Assembly: GCA_963681505.1 (NCBI GenBank)
Contig: OY811977.1
Location: forward strand, 8,737,645-8,801,644
From: Eunapius fragilis
Lineage: Eukaryota > Porifera > Demospongiae > Spongillida > Spongillidae
Length of the DNA: 64,000 nucleotides
Direction of reading: 5' to 3'
The translations under genes and the position numbers were made by a program. Positions 1 through 11,095 of the stretch are shown here, piece by piece (positions within the stretch are counted from its first letter, which is position 1; each line of letters starts with the position of its first letter). The notes under the pieces were generated by a model. That model had not been told where the DNA came from. It saw only the letters and a list, made by a program, of their open reading frames with translations, and searched no databases.

Positions 1-460
1 TCTTGTCGTCGCCGAATGAACATGTCTTACGTGGCTGTATATATTTGTTCGCCGCCAGCGCACTATATATCTAGTGAGGAACAATTCAGTGTTTTTTGTT
101 TATACCAAGACAAAAATTAGCGTTAATAACAAGTGTTTCTAAAGGTATTCCGGCCGTGTATCCATCCCACAACTGGCACACGGAAAAACAAGAAATACAA
201 AAATCCTTGAAACACGCATAACTTAATTCCCATGCGTTACCATTCCCACCAGTGGGTTGGCAAAAATTCCTTCGCCATGCCTGTTAATGCTACGTAATGT
301 CTCCGCTGTTGTATTGAACGTAATTTTTACTTGCATGCAATTAATTTTATGCAGCTGCAACACACAGTACAGTAACATCGAAAAACCCTATAGACCCGCC
401 CCTAAAGTGGCATATAAAAATTATACCGCAAGTTGCTCCAAATAAAGGAGACATTATGCG
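1..460 (-). repeat. Intron segment of the left cystine-knot gene copy, inverted duplicate of 7246-7697
   Basis: Read on the minus strand this stretch matches 7246-7697 on the plus strand over nearly its whole length, including shared blocks around the palindrome CCCACCAGTGGG (about 247-258). It begins, in minus orientation, with a 'cataatgt.tcc.ttatttgga' block that also occurs just after exon 6 of the right gene copy near 62100. It is therefore the 3' part of intron 6 of the left copy, whose last two exons lie beyond position 1. No coding sequence is supported. Confidence 0.75.
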
Positions 461-841
461 CCTATCATTGTGAGGGATTTGACCTTTATTAAATCAAATA
501 GCACGTATACGGGGGTTTATAACAGTCAAATCATAAACTTCCGCCCGCACGTGGTAGAGGTCAAATGATGCCCCAACGATGGCAAATGGCGTATGCGGTA
601 ATGGTATTCACGCGTCAAATTCCCACCTAACCCTGACTTCGCCCCGGGGGAGGGGGGAGGGGGGTGTGTGTGCATGTGTCTTATCAAACATTACTAGGCG
701 CATTACGAGGGTGGTGGTTATAAATGATGTGGGCGGAAGTCATTTGGAAAGGGCCCAACCTTCGATCCCTAACTGAACGATCAATTTAAATTGAAAGCGT
801 GATTATAATTCATGTGCAAAAAGTTACTTTGTACTGATTAC
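461..841. other. Left-copy intron sequence absent from the right copy
   Basis: This part of intron 6 of the left gene copy has no counterpart in the right copy, where the same intron is only about 330 bp. It contains a G-rich patch near 645-662. It looks like an insertion, but I see no clear terminal repeats and no coding sequence. Confidence 0.4.
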
Positions 842-2168
842 CTTTTCTCGCACAACGGTTGCGGTTTCGTTCGTGCCTGGAACAACTTCCCAATAAGATT
901 CATAGTAGTCTTCTCTATAGCACGCGGAGTCTTGACAGCCGCATTCCACTGCCTGTTCAACAGTAACGGCCCCTGCAGGAGTGAATGGCAACCTGCCAGT
1001 GAATCTTTGCAAGAACCATGCAACTGTCTAAAATTGAATTGACGACACTTTGCCAGTTATTACGATTGTTATTTAATTGGTGCACTATAACTCCATTGAT
1101 CTTATCACGTGCTCCTCTATAGCTCAAACGTTTTTTAATTAATTGCTCACCATTAGGTCCGGAAACTACTGAATTTTTCTTTTTTGTTACAACACATGCT
1201 TTTCTAGATTCTGGTGGGGAAAAAAAAAAACATGAACCCAGCGTACGAAGCAGAATGCATGTAACTCCATTTACCTGGGCACGTGCCCTCGCATACGCCA
1301 ACGTTGATGTCGGACTTGTACGGCGACCCTGGGAACACTGTGGCCCACAGTGGTGCCAGCTGACAATTGCCACATGTAGGATTCGAAGGGCGGCAGGACT
1401 TAACGATGGCTGCCATGAAAAGATCCGTCCGGTTGCTGTACGGCATGAGGTCGTAACCGTTTGGAACGCACGTCTGGTCGCACGACTCGCTAACAAGTGA
1501 GTCGGTGTCATTTTCTCCCGAACCACAGTCCTATAGTTTCCAAAGGAAACACGCGTACGATCGCAGTAATGCCATGCAGCTCATAACATTAATCAAGGGT
1601 CACGTCATTTGCTCTCTTAACGATGCATTCGTGCGTATTAATTGGTTCATTTCAGTTGTGTAAGGAGCATAAGAGTATTGTGCAGGTATTTTAGGTGTTG
1701 ATGAGAAAGCATTGAGTTGGAGGTCACCTACGTTATTAATTCGTTTTTGCGTGCATATATAGCGTTGTTCCCCCGTTCAATTTTATTTAAGTTCCTCAGT
1801 ATTAATTGAGAAAGCCCCATCACTTACTGTCCAGGACTCAGCTGCAGTACAGGTTCCGATATCAATATCCAGTGGGCGAAAATATGGGTCTGATGATAAA
1901 CACGTACCGTTTTCATAAGAACAACTATATATAATAATGCGAAGTGACGACCTACCGAACCCATAGCTGACTTTCATACTTGCCCTTGCGCATGTGTGAA
2001 GGCACTCTTTAGTTGCATCCGCTAACATTATTGACACTAACGCTGCAGGGGGGTAAAGGGGAGGGAGGGAGGGGGGTGTCGGATTATGTTGGCGATTATA
2101 GCTTGTATATGTTCACATGCTTGACACCTACCGGTTGCGAGTTTCAGAAGGGCCCACATGCTTGCCAT
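842..2168 (-). pseudogene. Secreted triple cystine-knot-like protein, left copy, frameshifted and 3'-incomplete
   Basis: This is the inverted paralogue of the gene at 60808-62775. Six exons match its first six in order, phase and almost exact length: 2168-2132, 2042-1956, 1889-1828, 1530-1275, 1210-1151 and 1027-842. Exon 1 starts with ATG at 2168 and encodes the beginning of a signal peptide (MASMWALLKL). Exon 4 keeps all the cysteines and the GVCEGTC motif. Exon 6 is 186 bases instead of 185: an extra T in the 'atggtt' stretch shifts the frame and gives a stop after about 20 codons, before the CGCQ motif. The reading frame is intact again in the third phase, so the break is recent or a sequence error. 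Exons 7 and 8 would lie left of the window. I infer a young pseudogene; if the extra T is an error this would be a functional second gene. Confidence 0.7.
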
Positions 2169-2220
2169 CAAAGCTGAATCAGTTGTGAATCAGTGTTTGC
2201 TGTGTGCAAGTACAACGCGG

Positions 2221-2340
2221 CAGTCTTTTTATACAGGTAGCACCATGCGAAAACAATGACGCGAAATTATCTTTGATGCGGCACACCTAACCACGGCACC
2301 TGAGGGCTGGGTTGGGAAAACGTGCATCGTCTTGGAAACC
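2221..2340 (-). promoter_or_regulatory. TATA-type core promoter of the left cystine-knot copy
   Basis: On the minus strand a TATAAAAAG box lies at 2233-2225, about 57 bases upstream of the ATG. The block from here to the ATG is nearly identical to the region upstream of the right copy (60650-60807), including the leader 'cacacagcaaacactgattc'. Conservation between two copies whose introns have diverged supports it as core promoter plus 5' leader. Confidence 0.65.
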
Positions 2341-2344
2341 ATCC

Positions 2345-4550
2345 ATGACGAACAGGGGATTTGTGCTGATTTGTTTGTGGGAAATATGGGCGAATTACAA
2401 TTATTATATAATATTTCGGGTACATAGGTATAACTGGAACGCACATTGGCATGATATATAATTATATACATATTTATATAGCTAGCTTGAAAATTTTTTT
2501 GCTGCGTGCATAATGCATCATGCCGTATTTTTATCAGCCTTGAATGCCCTGCATCGGTAATTGAGCTTATTATTCATGCATGCAAAAATATAATTATGAT
2601 GAACTATAGTGCGTGCATGTCAGGATATCCATGCAAGCGGTTAAGTTTATAGCCATTAAGATATTTGACCACGACCCTAAACTGTAACTGGTGTTACTTG
2701 AAGGTTGTAATTAGCCTGCACAATGAATCATATACTAATAAGAATATCTCTGATCTTATTAGTATGACAGCACCGTGCAAGGCAACTCAACCCTTGGCTC
2801 AAGGCTGCCAAGGCAATGTTTCTTTAAGCTGATATTCGCTGAATCCAGCCACCATGCAGCATACCTACTTGTCTGAAACGTTTTAGGCCTTTCATACATG
2901 CATGACCGTCATTGCCAGTTAGTTGATCTGTTACAGAGCCTGCCATCAATACACAGGGAATAAAAGACCGCGAATCAATTTTTGATTTCATAAATGATTT
3001 TAAAATCACTTGCATGTAAAATCATCGCATGAGTAAACAGTGTTGTTACGCAGGGTGATCTATAAAATCAAAAATTGAATGGCGCGTTTTTGACCTGTGA
3101 TATGTCTATGTGGGTAGAATGGCTTCAACATCTATATTAGGCAGGAAGAAGGGGGGGGGGAGGTATACGTATTTGAGATTAAATGTATATACAGTGAGCA
3201 TGAATGCTCCTTCTAAACTGCATGTGTATATATAATTGTATACATATGCTACATACCATGCAGCACGCGCGCACTTCTTAATTTCGTTCCCTTAATTCAC
3301 TTGCATGTGATAGCTAGATGGGCATGGTGGTATGCGTATATATAGCGCATGTGCAAAACGGTTGTGTGCGCTGCGGTTCTCCTTTCTCAATTGCCATATA
3401 TACTGCGTGCGCATGCGGCGAGTATATGGACCTTGTGTATGTATATGGCGGGCTAGCTGGCTTTAGGACCTTTCCCTTTGCTGTGACCCTTTTATATTAG
3501 CTGTGTTAGTTCACGTACAAAACAAAGTCTTTATACAGTAAGACAACAACTATGACATGTTGTTTTTCATATAGTCATTGTACTACTCAAGGTGAAATTT
3601 CAACTCGCACGTGAACACTCCAATAATTACTACCAAGAGGGACAATTATAAGTAGCTATAGAACCATTGTTGATAACTATAAGCAAAACCTGCCGAATGC
3701 CATGTTTATATATGCGTACAGTGGACGGCTTATTAATTCCATTCAAGATTGCCACGCATGCAAAATTGCTTCATGTGTACCATACAATTATTAAACATTT
3801 GAACCGTTATGAAACAACTTGAAATCTGAAACTGATTACTAACAGGCTTTGCTGGGTGCGTAATCTAATGCACTAAAATCCATCCAAGATTTACCATGCG
3901 AAATGATGAGTAACTTGAATCATTGTGATTAAGCTATAGAAACCTGAAACTGTATATATAAGTTCAGTTGGATATAATTTTAATGTCGGGGTATCTACAA
4001 ATCACTCTTCACAACCCATCATTGTCACCCGTCGCACCCATCATTGTCACCCGTCGATCCCCCTCCAAGACGCCATATCCTTCCCAGCTCCACCTCTTTA
4101 TTCAGACTACACAAAACCATTGCTGCACATGCATATATTGTAAATGTAGCCAAAGCTTATTATTGGTTTAGCAAAGAATTAATATTCCGGTCGAAAATTC
4201 ATGCCCCCCATATGTTGATGTCGTAAAGAAGAATTGTGTATGCTTTCGTAAGTCCAAACACATTTGTGTAACATCATTGTGGTTAGAATTGAGGGCAGGT
4301 CCCCACATTATTTAATTATTTCCCGACGCCAAATATGGATGTTGAGCCATAACACATACCAAGGAATCGATACGTCAGATTTTATTTTGAATTGAATATT
4401 AAGCACACTTAATGATCAGTCTAAATTACACTTTTTTTTTTACTGTACCATAATTAGGCATTGCCTTAGTAAAATCAAGACAAAAACTAATTACTATCGC
4501 GCGAATAATTTTATTGTAAAGTAGCAAAGGGAGCACGTGATATAAAGTGG
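2345..4550. other. Intergenic, no gene recognised
   Basis: AT-rich sequence with many short TGCATGCA-type words and a G run near 3152-3161. Open frames are short and unrelated to anything I recognise. A short inverted repeat lies at about 2732-2765 (atactaataaga / tcttattagtat). Confidence 0.5.
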
Positions 4551-4554
4551 GCCA

Positions 4555-4745
4555 ACAAGCCAAGGATAGATAGTATCCACAGAGACTGGGAACAAGTTGC
4601 ATTCCAATGTTACTCTACACCCACTGGTGGGAATATTTCAACGGCGGATGGGATTATGCCATTTTTTTCACTGAAAAACACGTTCTTACTTGTTCGCCCG
4701 CTACCAATGTACTACGAATTAAGGGACAAGTAAGATTATTTGCTT
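4555..4745 (-). repeat. Dispersed repeat, partner of 46305-46500
   Basis: The reverse complement matches 46305-46500 with scattered differences. Shared blocks include 'ttggtagcgggcgaacaa', 'cgtgtttttc.gtgaaaaaa' and 'tg.tgatactatct'. It includes the palindrome CCCACTGGTGGG near 4620. No coding potential; family not recognised. Confidence 0.55.
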
Positions 4746-4749
4746 ACTG

Positions 4750-5780
4750 AGATAGAAACGAAAATAGCTAGTTTTCTAAGGAGTCATTAACCTCTTCACC
4801 CCGCAGCGTACTCTCAAGAAAACAAAAACGCTCCTTTCAGGTAGAAAATGCCTGAAACTCGCCATACACCGCCATTGAATCAGGATGCAACTCGTTCCCA
4901 GTCCCATGGATAATTTCTATAAAGTAGAATAACGCACGTGCCCTTTCCATTATAAGCTCAAAGGGATCTAGAGGGGAACAAGAGCAACCCCGAGTTTTAA
5001 CAAAGCTGAAGCAGTAAGTGTATAATAAAACAGCTAGGGCTGTGAAATGGCAGAATAGCCAAGCGCTCTGAAGTTCTCCACGTACATGAAAAATAATCAT
5101 TTAAGCCTAAGTACCATTCAGCGATATACTATATATGGTACCCAGTACGCACATCAGACACATGCTCCTTCCCATTATAACCATCATAACCACAGAGGAA
5201 TAACGCTTGCCACATCTGGCACAATGCTGCGATGGCATGAAGTTTTGGGAGGTATTGCAGGGGGGAGGGGGGGGGGGGGGGGGTATATAGAGAGTCTGAG
5301 AATGGCGAACTTAATTTCAAGCAGTGAAGTGTAAATGAGTTATTCCAGTGAATAAGTGTACACCCCTACTGATGAAATCAAATGAAGTAACCCCTTGAAC
5401 ATAGTTACTAATTACACCCTCGAGCTTCCCCAAGACATATATATTACCCACCTCGGACAGTCACATATCACATCACACTCCACAGGACAGCAGTATCTCA
5501 GTCCCGTTGTTCATCGGGGCGCTCAATACCATGATGCGCACCTTGACAATTACCGGTTATAGCCTAGTAGCATTATTAATTTAAAAAAGAACTTTTTCAG
5601 TAAGTATGTTAATATACATGTATACGATATGTTACGATGGTTAGATTACTAATTTGTGAAAGATATAACAAGTCTCACTGTAAAAATTCCCCATGCAATT
5701 ATTAATTGAAGGTATAATAATTAATTAGCTAAAACTAAAATATTAAAGGTTAGGTCTTTGCCATTCATACACATGGGTCA
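4750..5780. other. Intergenic, no gene recognised; long G run at 5260-5283
   Basis: No frame here resembles a known protein. The only notable feature is a run of 24 bases that is all G except one A at 5260-5283. Confidence 0.45.
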
Positions 5781-5784
5781 GTTG

Positions 5785-6135
5785 GCCTCTCTGGCCTTGA
5801 TGCTTTTAGCTGGAAGCGGCTATGCACCTTATACAAGCACTCATCTTCTGACATATGTAAGAGCCTATAGCACTGCATGGTGGCCAGAAATTTATGCACC
5901 ACATTTGTAGACCCAGCCAGCCTGGAAGCGTTTGTGGCCAGCCGGCTTATTGCTCTTGAAAAATCTCCTGGTGTAAGACCATTGGCATCGGTGAGCAGTA
6001 CACAGAATAATAAGCAAAACCCTATTGTCTGTCATCAAATTTGACATTACTGGAGCCGCAGGTAGCTTGCAGCTCTGTGCTGGTCATGAATCTGCATGTG
6101 AGGCTGCAATTCATTCTATGTACACCATTTTTCCA
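5785..6135 (+). pseudogene. Non-LTR reverse transcriptase fragment (RT family 2)
   Basis: Reading across frame breaks gives a stretch typical of the front part of a non-LTR reverse transcriptase. It contains 'FVASRLIALEKSPGVRPL' and then 'SLQLCAGHESACEAAIHSM'. It belongs to the same RT family as 53659-54970. It contains stops and stops matching at about 6135, where the frame continues into a Ty3-type protease. It is a dead fragment. Confidence 0.6.
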
Positions 6136-6375
6136 GTGCATACTGGTGTACGTATTGGGGATAACGAGTTTGAAGAGTGTTTTGTGGTGTCAGATGGTCT
6201 TGTGGTTGATGCTGTTGCGGGGCTGGACTTCATTCAAAAGCATAACTGTGTCATTGATTTTGGGGAAAAATTGCTTAGATTCACAGCTGCTAACCTGTCT
6301 GTAGGTTTGCATGACGTTCATGCTGCAGTAGATAAAACACCACCAAAAACGTGCAGTCTGTTGGATTGGTTACAA
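6136..6375 (+). pseudogene. Ty3/gypsy aspartic protease region fragment
   Basis: The frame continues from the RT fragment into 'VVDAVAGLDFIQKHNCVIDF', the conserved C-terminal flap region of a Ty3-type retropepsin. The preceding D-T/S-G active site is not present, so the protease is truncated at its N-terminus by the junction with the RT fragment. Inactive remnant. Confidence 0.55.
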
Positions 6376-6394
6376 TTTAGAATTCCTACAACCA

Positions 6395-6700
6395 TTCCCA
6401 TTTTGTTTTATGTAACCATTCATATTTTCCAATCCGAATATGCCCACAGAGGACCTTACCATTGTACAAATCCTGAGAGATGAATTGCACTATGCAAATT
6501 TGGTGATAACATTTCCTCAGGATGTAGTTGAGGCACAAGATTGTAAAAAAGTAATACCATTTCATAAGCAGCTCTTAAACTACCAGGTGTAATATTTGTT
6601 CCAAGTAGTTTATGCATGGCTGTAACTAATAATGAAAACTGATGAAAATAATCAGGCAGCAAAATTTTGAGAAGGTGTAGTAAAGGCATTTCAATTTTTT
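6395..6700 (-). pseudogene. CACTA (En/Spm) TNP2-like transposase C-terminal fragment
   Basis: The minus-strand frame contains 'MLSPNLHSAIHLSGFVQ' followed, after a frame break, by 'GPLWAYSDW'. This is the pattern of the domain C-terminal to the TNP2 transposase core in CACTA elements (N-L-H-x-x-x-H-L ... G-P-L-W). The catalytic core is absent. It sits between two pieces of Ty3 element in opposite orientation, indicating nested insertion. Confidence 0.45.
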
Positions 6701-6998
6701 TGGACCAATTGAAAGCATGCCACTCTCAGGTACTATACTGGAAAACTTTTGAAGGTCATTAATGAGTTTCTACTTAGGATTGAACCACCACATGAATTTA
6801 GATGATCACCTAGAGACATAGGAACAGCAGCCTATTGGAAGGCCAATTCTGACTAAAATAGCATGCAGATAGTCGATTGGAATATGGTAACTACAAATGA
6901 AAGGTGCCAATAGGGACATTCCTTCACTCCCAGCACAGCCCTTCCCATCATAATTGCTCTTAGTACCCAGCGATTTCACTTGGAGTGCAAAGTTTGTG
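6700..6998. other. Unassigned sequence between transposon fragments
   Basis: About 300 bp with no recognisable domain. It could be degraded Ty3 reverse transcriptase / RNase H, but no motif is convincing. Confidence 0.3.
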
Positions 6999-7029
6999 CG
7001 GTTCCATTGGAAAGTAGAGCCTGCAGAGG

Positions 7030-7236
7030 TGACTGTTATAAAATGTAGGCATTAGCAAGGGGACATGTATGGTGGCCATCTATAGATAAGGACATTGAAC
7101 ATTGTGTGCATGGCTGTACTGCATGTCAAGAGGTGAAAACTACAGCACCACTAGCTCCCCTACATCCTTGGGTTTGGCCAGGGAGACCATGGCAGAGAGT
7201 ACATGTTTACTTTGAAGGGCCAATTTTAATGGAAAG
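7030..7236 (+). pseudogene. Ty3/gypsy integrase N-terminal (zinc-binding) fragment
   Basis: The frame reads 'ALARGHVWWPSIDKDIEHCV' and then 'CTACQ', followed by 'APLHPWVWPGRPWQRVHVYF'. This is the integrase zinc-binding module (H..., C-x2-C) and the run-up to the catalytic core, where the first catalytic Asp should appear in 'hxDF'; here it reads Y-F. The frame is cut at about 7237 by the duplicated gene-intron segment that follows. Confidence 0.65.
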
Positions 7237-7245
7237 ATGCATATA

Positions 7246-8225
7246 CGCATAATGTTTCCATTATTTGGAACAACTTACGGTATAATTTTTGTATGCCACT
7301 TTAGGGGCGGGTCTATAGGGTTTTTCGATGTTACTGTGTTGCAACTGCATAAAATTAATTGTATGCGAGTAAAACTGAATTACGTAACTGAATTACGTTC
7401 AATACAACAGCGGAGACATTACGCAGCATTTACAGGCATGGCGAAGGAATTTCAGCCAACCCACTGGTGGGAATGGTAACGCATGGGAATTAGCGCGTTT
7501 CCAGGATTTTTTTATTTCTTGTTTTTCCATGCCAGTTGCGGGATGGATACACGGAATACCTTTAGAAACACTTGTTATAACAATAGTTTTTGCCTTGGTA
7601 AACAAAAAACACTGAATTGTCCCTCACTAGGTATATAGTGCGTTAATTGGTAGTGGCGAAAAATATAGCCACGTAAGACATGTTCAATCGGCGACGACAA
7701 GAAATGAGCGGCTCGGGTCACGCATTTGAAAAAAACGGTCCGTATATAAAGTAATGGATCTTTGATGATCACATTCCATTTATCAATTTATTTTTCTTTT
7801 ACCAGTCAATCAACGTCGGGCGATGAAGAGGCGACTGCAATGGCATCTTCAGTCCTATCACGTGCCTTCCGTATGTATATAGCCTTTCATTTTGCCTTTT
7901 GCATGCATGTGAAAATATACATGGCTTCACAGGGAAAAAAAAGCGTCGAATCATTTAGAAATCTTTGTGCGATTGAACAGAGAATCACTCAAAAATCATA
8001 CGCTTTATTGATTTTTGTGTGATTCTCTGTTCAATCGCGCAATGTTTTCTAAATGATTCGACGCTTTTTTTTTTATCCATGGTGTTTGCAAATGACTATA
8101 TCCCAGCTGCATGGCTGTGTAGCGAATCATGTATAGATTCTGAATTTAAATACATTCTCCAATACATGCGGGCACATATTAGCAAGGCCATGCAAGCACC
8201 GTGCATAAGATTACAATGTATAGTT
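7246..8225 (+). pseudogene. Third, partial copy of the cystine-knot gene: intron 6, dead exon 7 and part of intron 7
   Basis: 7246-7697 matches positions 1-460 in inverted orientation. 7805-8225 matches 62330-62590 of the intact gene once a MITE at 7930-8075 is removed. The exon 7 equivalent (about 7808-7872) keeps its ag acceptor and gtatgt donor, but the codon for the first cysteine of the CxGGC motif is TGA. No exon 8 equivalent follows. It cannot encode protein. Confidence 0.75.
7930..8076. mobile_element. Foldback MITE, hAT-like ends (family with GCGTCGAATCATTTAG arms)
   Basis: Long inverted repeat: the left arm begins CAGGGAAAAAAAAGCG and the right arm ends with its reverse complement. 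The arms pair for about 65 bases around a centre near 8003. Other copies are the split one at 11619-11650 / 13283-13393. Terminal CAGGG is typical of hAT ends, but I could not confirm an 8-bp target duplication here. It carries no transposase. Confidence 0.75.
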
Positions 8226-8229
8226 TTCC

Positions 8230-9010
8230 ACACTTAGCTCCAAATCCGAAAATTTTGGTTTTTTGCTTGTAGCCTTTCAACCATATGAGTACAAGTAAAA
8301 AGGATGAGACATTCATTTTAGCCATCGTTTCTGAGGATGATGAACTTATTTTTGTTCAATTATTAAGTGTAAATAACAACAGCATATTAATAAATCATAA
8401 ACGGTTTCAAGTACTATTTTGATCGATAATTCCTGTAAGGTAATTAGCTAAGCGTTCAAATTTGGGGTTCTAATACATAGTGCTCTGTGCTGTCTTCCTT
8501 TCGTAGCTGTTCGCTGTCTTAAGTCGCGCCGATTTGATAGATCGGTCCAGTTTTGCGATTTGTTGGGGGTACTTTAGTATATGCGATGATTCGGTCTAAT
8601 TAGTTTGACTTAAGGTCTGAAATTTAGTTAAAATGATTATAAAGTGCTTGTAGTATCTCTATATTTTTAAATATTTTCTGCACATCTGTGCAAATAATGT
8701 AAAGCAATATTTGAAAGCGTAAAAGCTTGCAGTTTATCTCTATTTATCAATACAAGCTCATTAAGTGACGTTTTACGTAAACGTCACGTAACGCGGAGCC
8801 CATAACATTCCCAATACGTGCACTTCTTAATAGCATTCACGTACACCTGTTAGTGATAATAACAAAAGCACGTGCACAATAAGCAACAATTTCTACTATA
8901 TATACACCAATAGCTAGATATGACTCCAGCTTCCTTTGCTTGTGCACAGCAGTACTGTAGTCATCTTGTACTTGCACTATTCTGATGCGCTTCCACAGCA
9001 AAAAAATTTC
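8230..9010. other. Intergenic, nothing recognised
   Basis: AT-rich, no coding frame of interest. A short palindromic cluster 'acgttttacgtaaacgt' lies near 8770. Confidence 0.4.
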
Positions 9011-9013
9011 AAC

Positions 9014-10210
9014 TTAACTGCTACTAGTATTTACTCTTCTAAGTGATTTATATAATTTAACTACTTTATCTACCTCACTTCCATCTGATCCATTTCTGTA
9101 AGCTTGCTCATAATCTCTACACTTTCTAAAAAATTTATAAATAAGTTCTTTGGAACAGCTTTCCAGTCCTTCAGGGACAATCTTCTGTAGTGTATTAATC
9201 TTTCCGTTTGCATAAGCTCTTGTTTGCTTCTTTGCATGACACCAGACCCTTTCAATTGGACTTAGTTCACAATGGTATTTTGGGAAAAACATGCACAGAT
9301 GCCCACGACGTTCTATATACTCTTCTAAAATCGACTTTTGTACTCGAAAATCATCAAATGTTTTCAATGTACTCCTCATCTTGTTTGCATTCATTCCATT
9401 AGTGTCAATTCCTCTCTCCTGTAAAACCACTTTGATTCCTTTAGGCCTGCCATCTGCAAGTACCAGGTGTTGAATTTCACCATTCCAAATAGTGTCTCTT
9501 AAAATTGGTTGCCTGCCACCAACACCTACATTTTGTCAGTGTCAAGTTGATCGTCAGCTACTTTTTTATGTGAAGGCGCATTATCAAATAGGAATAATCC
9601 ACCTGCATAAGGATACTTTGCTTCAAAAATATTTAAAGCATTTTCCACTTGAATCATTAAACCATTGTTATTGAAATATCCATCCTTTTGTACTTCTATC
9701 ATTACACGAGCCTTGTTACCATTAAATTCTAAGTATCCATCACATTCATCAATAAAGTCAGACACCATTATAGAATTTCCAAGAGATTTCTGCTTCAGCA
9801 CACTTGTTTGACTATCACCCCAATAATGGGACTGGTCACAATTTGCATAGAAGGTACTTTCATCATGCACTACTTTTATTTAAGGTCTTACATTAACTGG
9901 ACAAACTGGATGCAAATTGTCTGCTGTAATTGTTATTTTATCCAGCTCAAATAAAGTACTTACAAATTCTCTTCTATGCTGGATAACATCCTGTCTTTCA
10001 TGCCCATCAAAATAGACATCATTTAATTGATGATGAACTTGACTAAATCCAAATGAGTGGAGCCATCTTCTTGAGTCTCAGTAGATATACTTTGGTTGTA
10101 TTCTTTATTAACCCATTCAGAAAACATTCCTGTTGTTAAGTTTGGTTCTCCCTTCTTGCAAGCATTACTTCTTATGTAGCTATGGGCATGCATTTTAACT
10201 CTTCATCATG
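9014..10210 (-). pseudogene. DDE-superfamily (Tc1/IS630-like fold) transposase, decayed
   Basis: Read on the minus strand, pieces follow the order of a DDE_3-type transposase. First comes 'HDESTFYANCDQSHYWG' (first catalytic Asp), then 'LFLFDNAPSH' (second Asp), then 'PKYHCELSPIERVWCHAKKQ' (catalytic Glu). Upstream pieces between about 9880 and 10210 read 'HSFGFSQVHHQLNDVYFDGH'. There is an in-frame stop just before HDES (about 9882) and a one-base shift near 9527, so it is inactive. I found no terminal inverted repeats. Confidence 0.75.
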
Positions 10211-10690
10211 GACTAATGTTTCATATTTAGAAAATTCTCCCCTTTCTGATGAAAGAATGTATTCAACTTCCCTATGTGTAATTTCCTCATTGCCATGAGA
10301 CAACACATTAAAAATACTTTGCATAAATGACTGCATCCAGCTTCTCATGGCACGATCTGAATACCCACTTACTGTACCTGTGAGGCTTTGGTAGCTGCAT
10401 CACATATACCCTCTCCCCAGTCCTTCATGGCAGTTCCCACAGCACAATACCTAACGCTTTCTGTTCCTCAAATGAAGCATTTTGTTCAATGAAACTTGAC
10501 CACTAATTAAATATTCATTGCTGTAACATGTCCCTATTATCAGAACTGACAAATTAGAGATAGCAAATTTAGCTAACGAATTTATATCTCGAAACGCAAG
10601 TAGAATGCATATCTTTGGATCGTTTGTGTAGATATAGATTTATTGATAAGCAATGAACACATAATTAAAATATTGATCCCCTTGCCCCAC
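10211..10690 (-). other. Probable decayed upstream part of the DDE element
   Basis: Low-complexity minus-strand frames full of stops, continuous with the transposase remnant. No motif is identifiable. Confidence 0.25.
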
Positions 10691-10734
10691 CCCCTTGTCT
10701 ACGCCTCTGAGAATCGAGCATCATGGGAGTAAGC

Positions 10735-11095
10735 ACATTTCGACCCAGTGGCCACTAAGAGAGACCATGGTGTGGTCAGTGAGTGAGAAGTTGGAGAGGT
10801 TAATGAACTCTGCCGCTAATAGGGTCCACAGGCGTGGTTAGGGTGTGAGTTGAAGAGTTAATGAACTCTGTTGCTAAGAGGGTCCATGCAAGGGGTGTGG
10901 TCAGTAAGTGAGAAGTTATGGGGTTAATGAACTCTGCCATTAAATGGGTGTGGTCAGTTAGTGAGAAGTTGAGGGGTTAATGAACTCTGCTGCTAAGGGG
11001 GGTAATGCAGAACTCTACTGTTCAGAGTCATATGGGGGTGTGGTCAGTGAGTTGGGAATTTGAGGGGTTAATGAACTCTGTCGCTAAGAGTTACT
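10735..11095. repeat. Imperfect tandem repeat, unit about 60-75 bp, 5-6 copies
   Basis: A unit containing 'gagaagttg.g.ggttaatgaactctgc.gctaa.agggt' and 'gtgtggtcagt.agtgag' recurs with small differences. The spacing varies, so it is a decayed minisatellite. No coding sense. Confidence 0.7.

Noticed and set aside
957-1526. 189-codon minus-strand open frame
   Set aside because: It reads through two introns of the left cystine-knot copy in the wrong frame for exon 4. The spliced model matches the paralogue exon by exon.
7762-8022. 86-codon plus-strand frame
   Set aside because: Wrong frame across the dead exon 7 copy and into a MITE.
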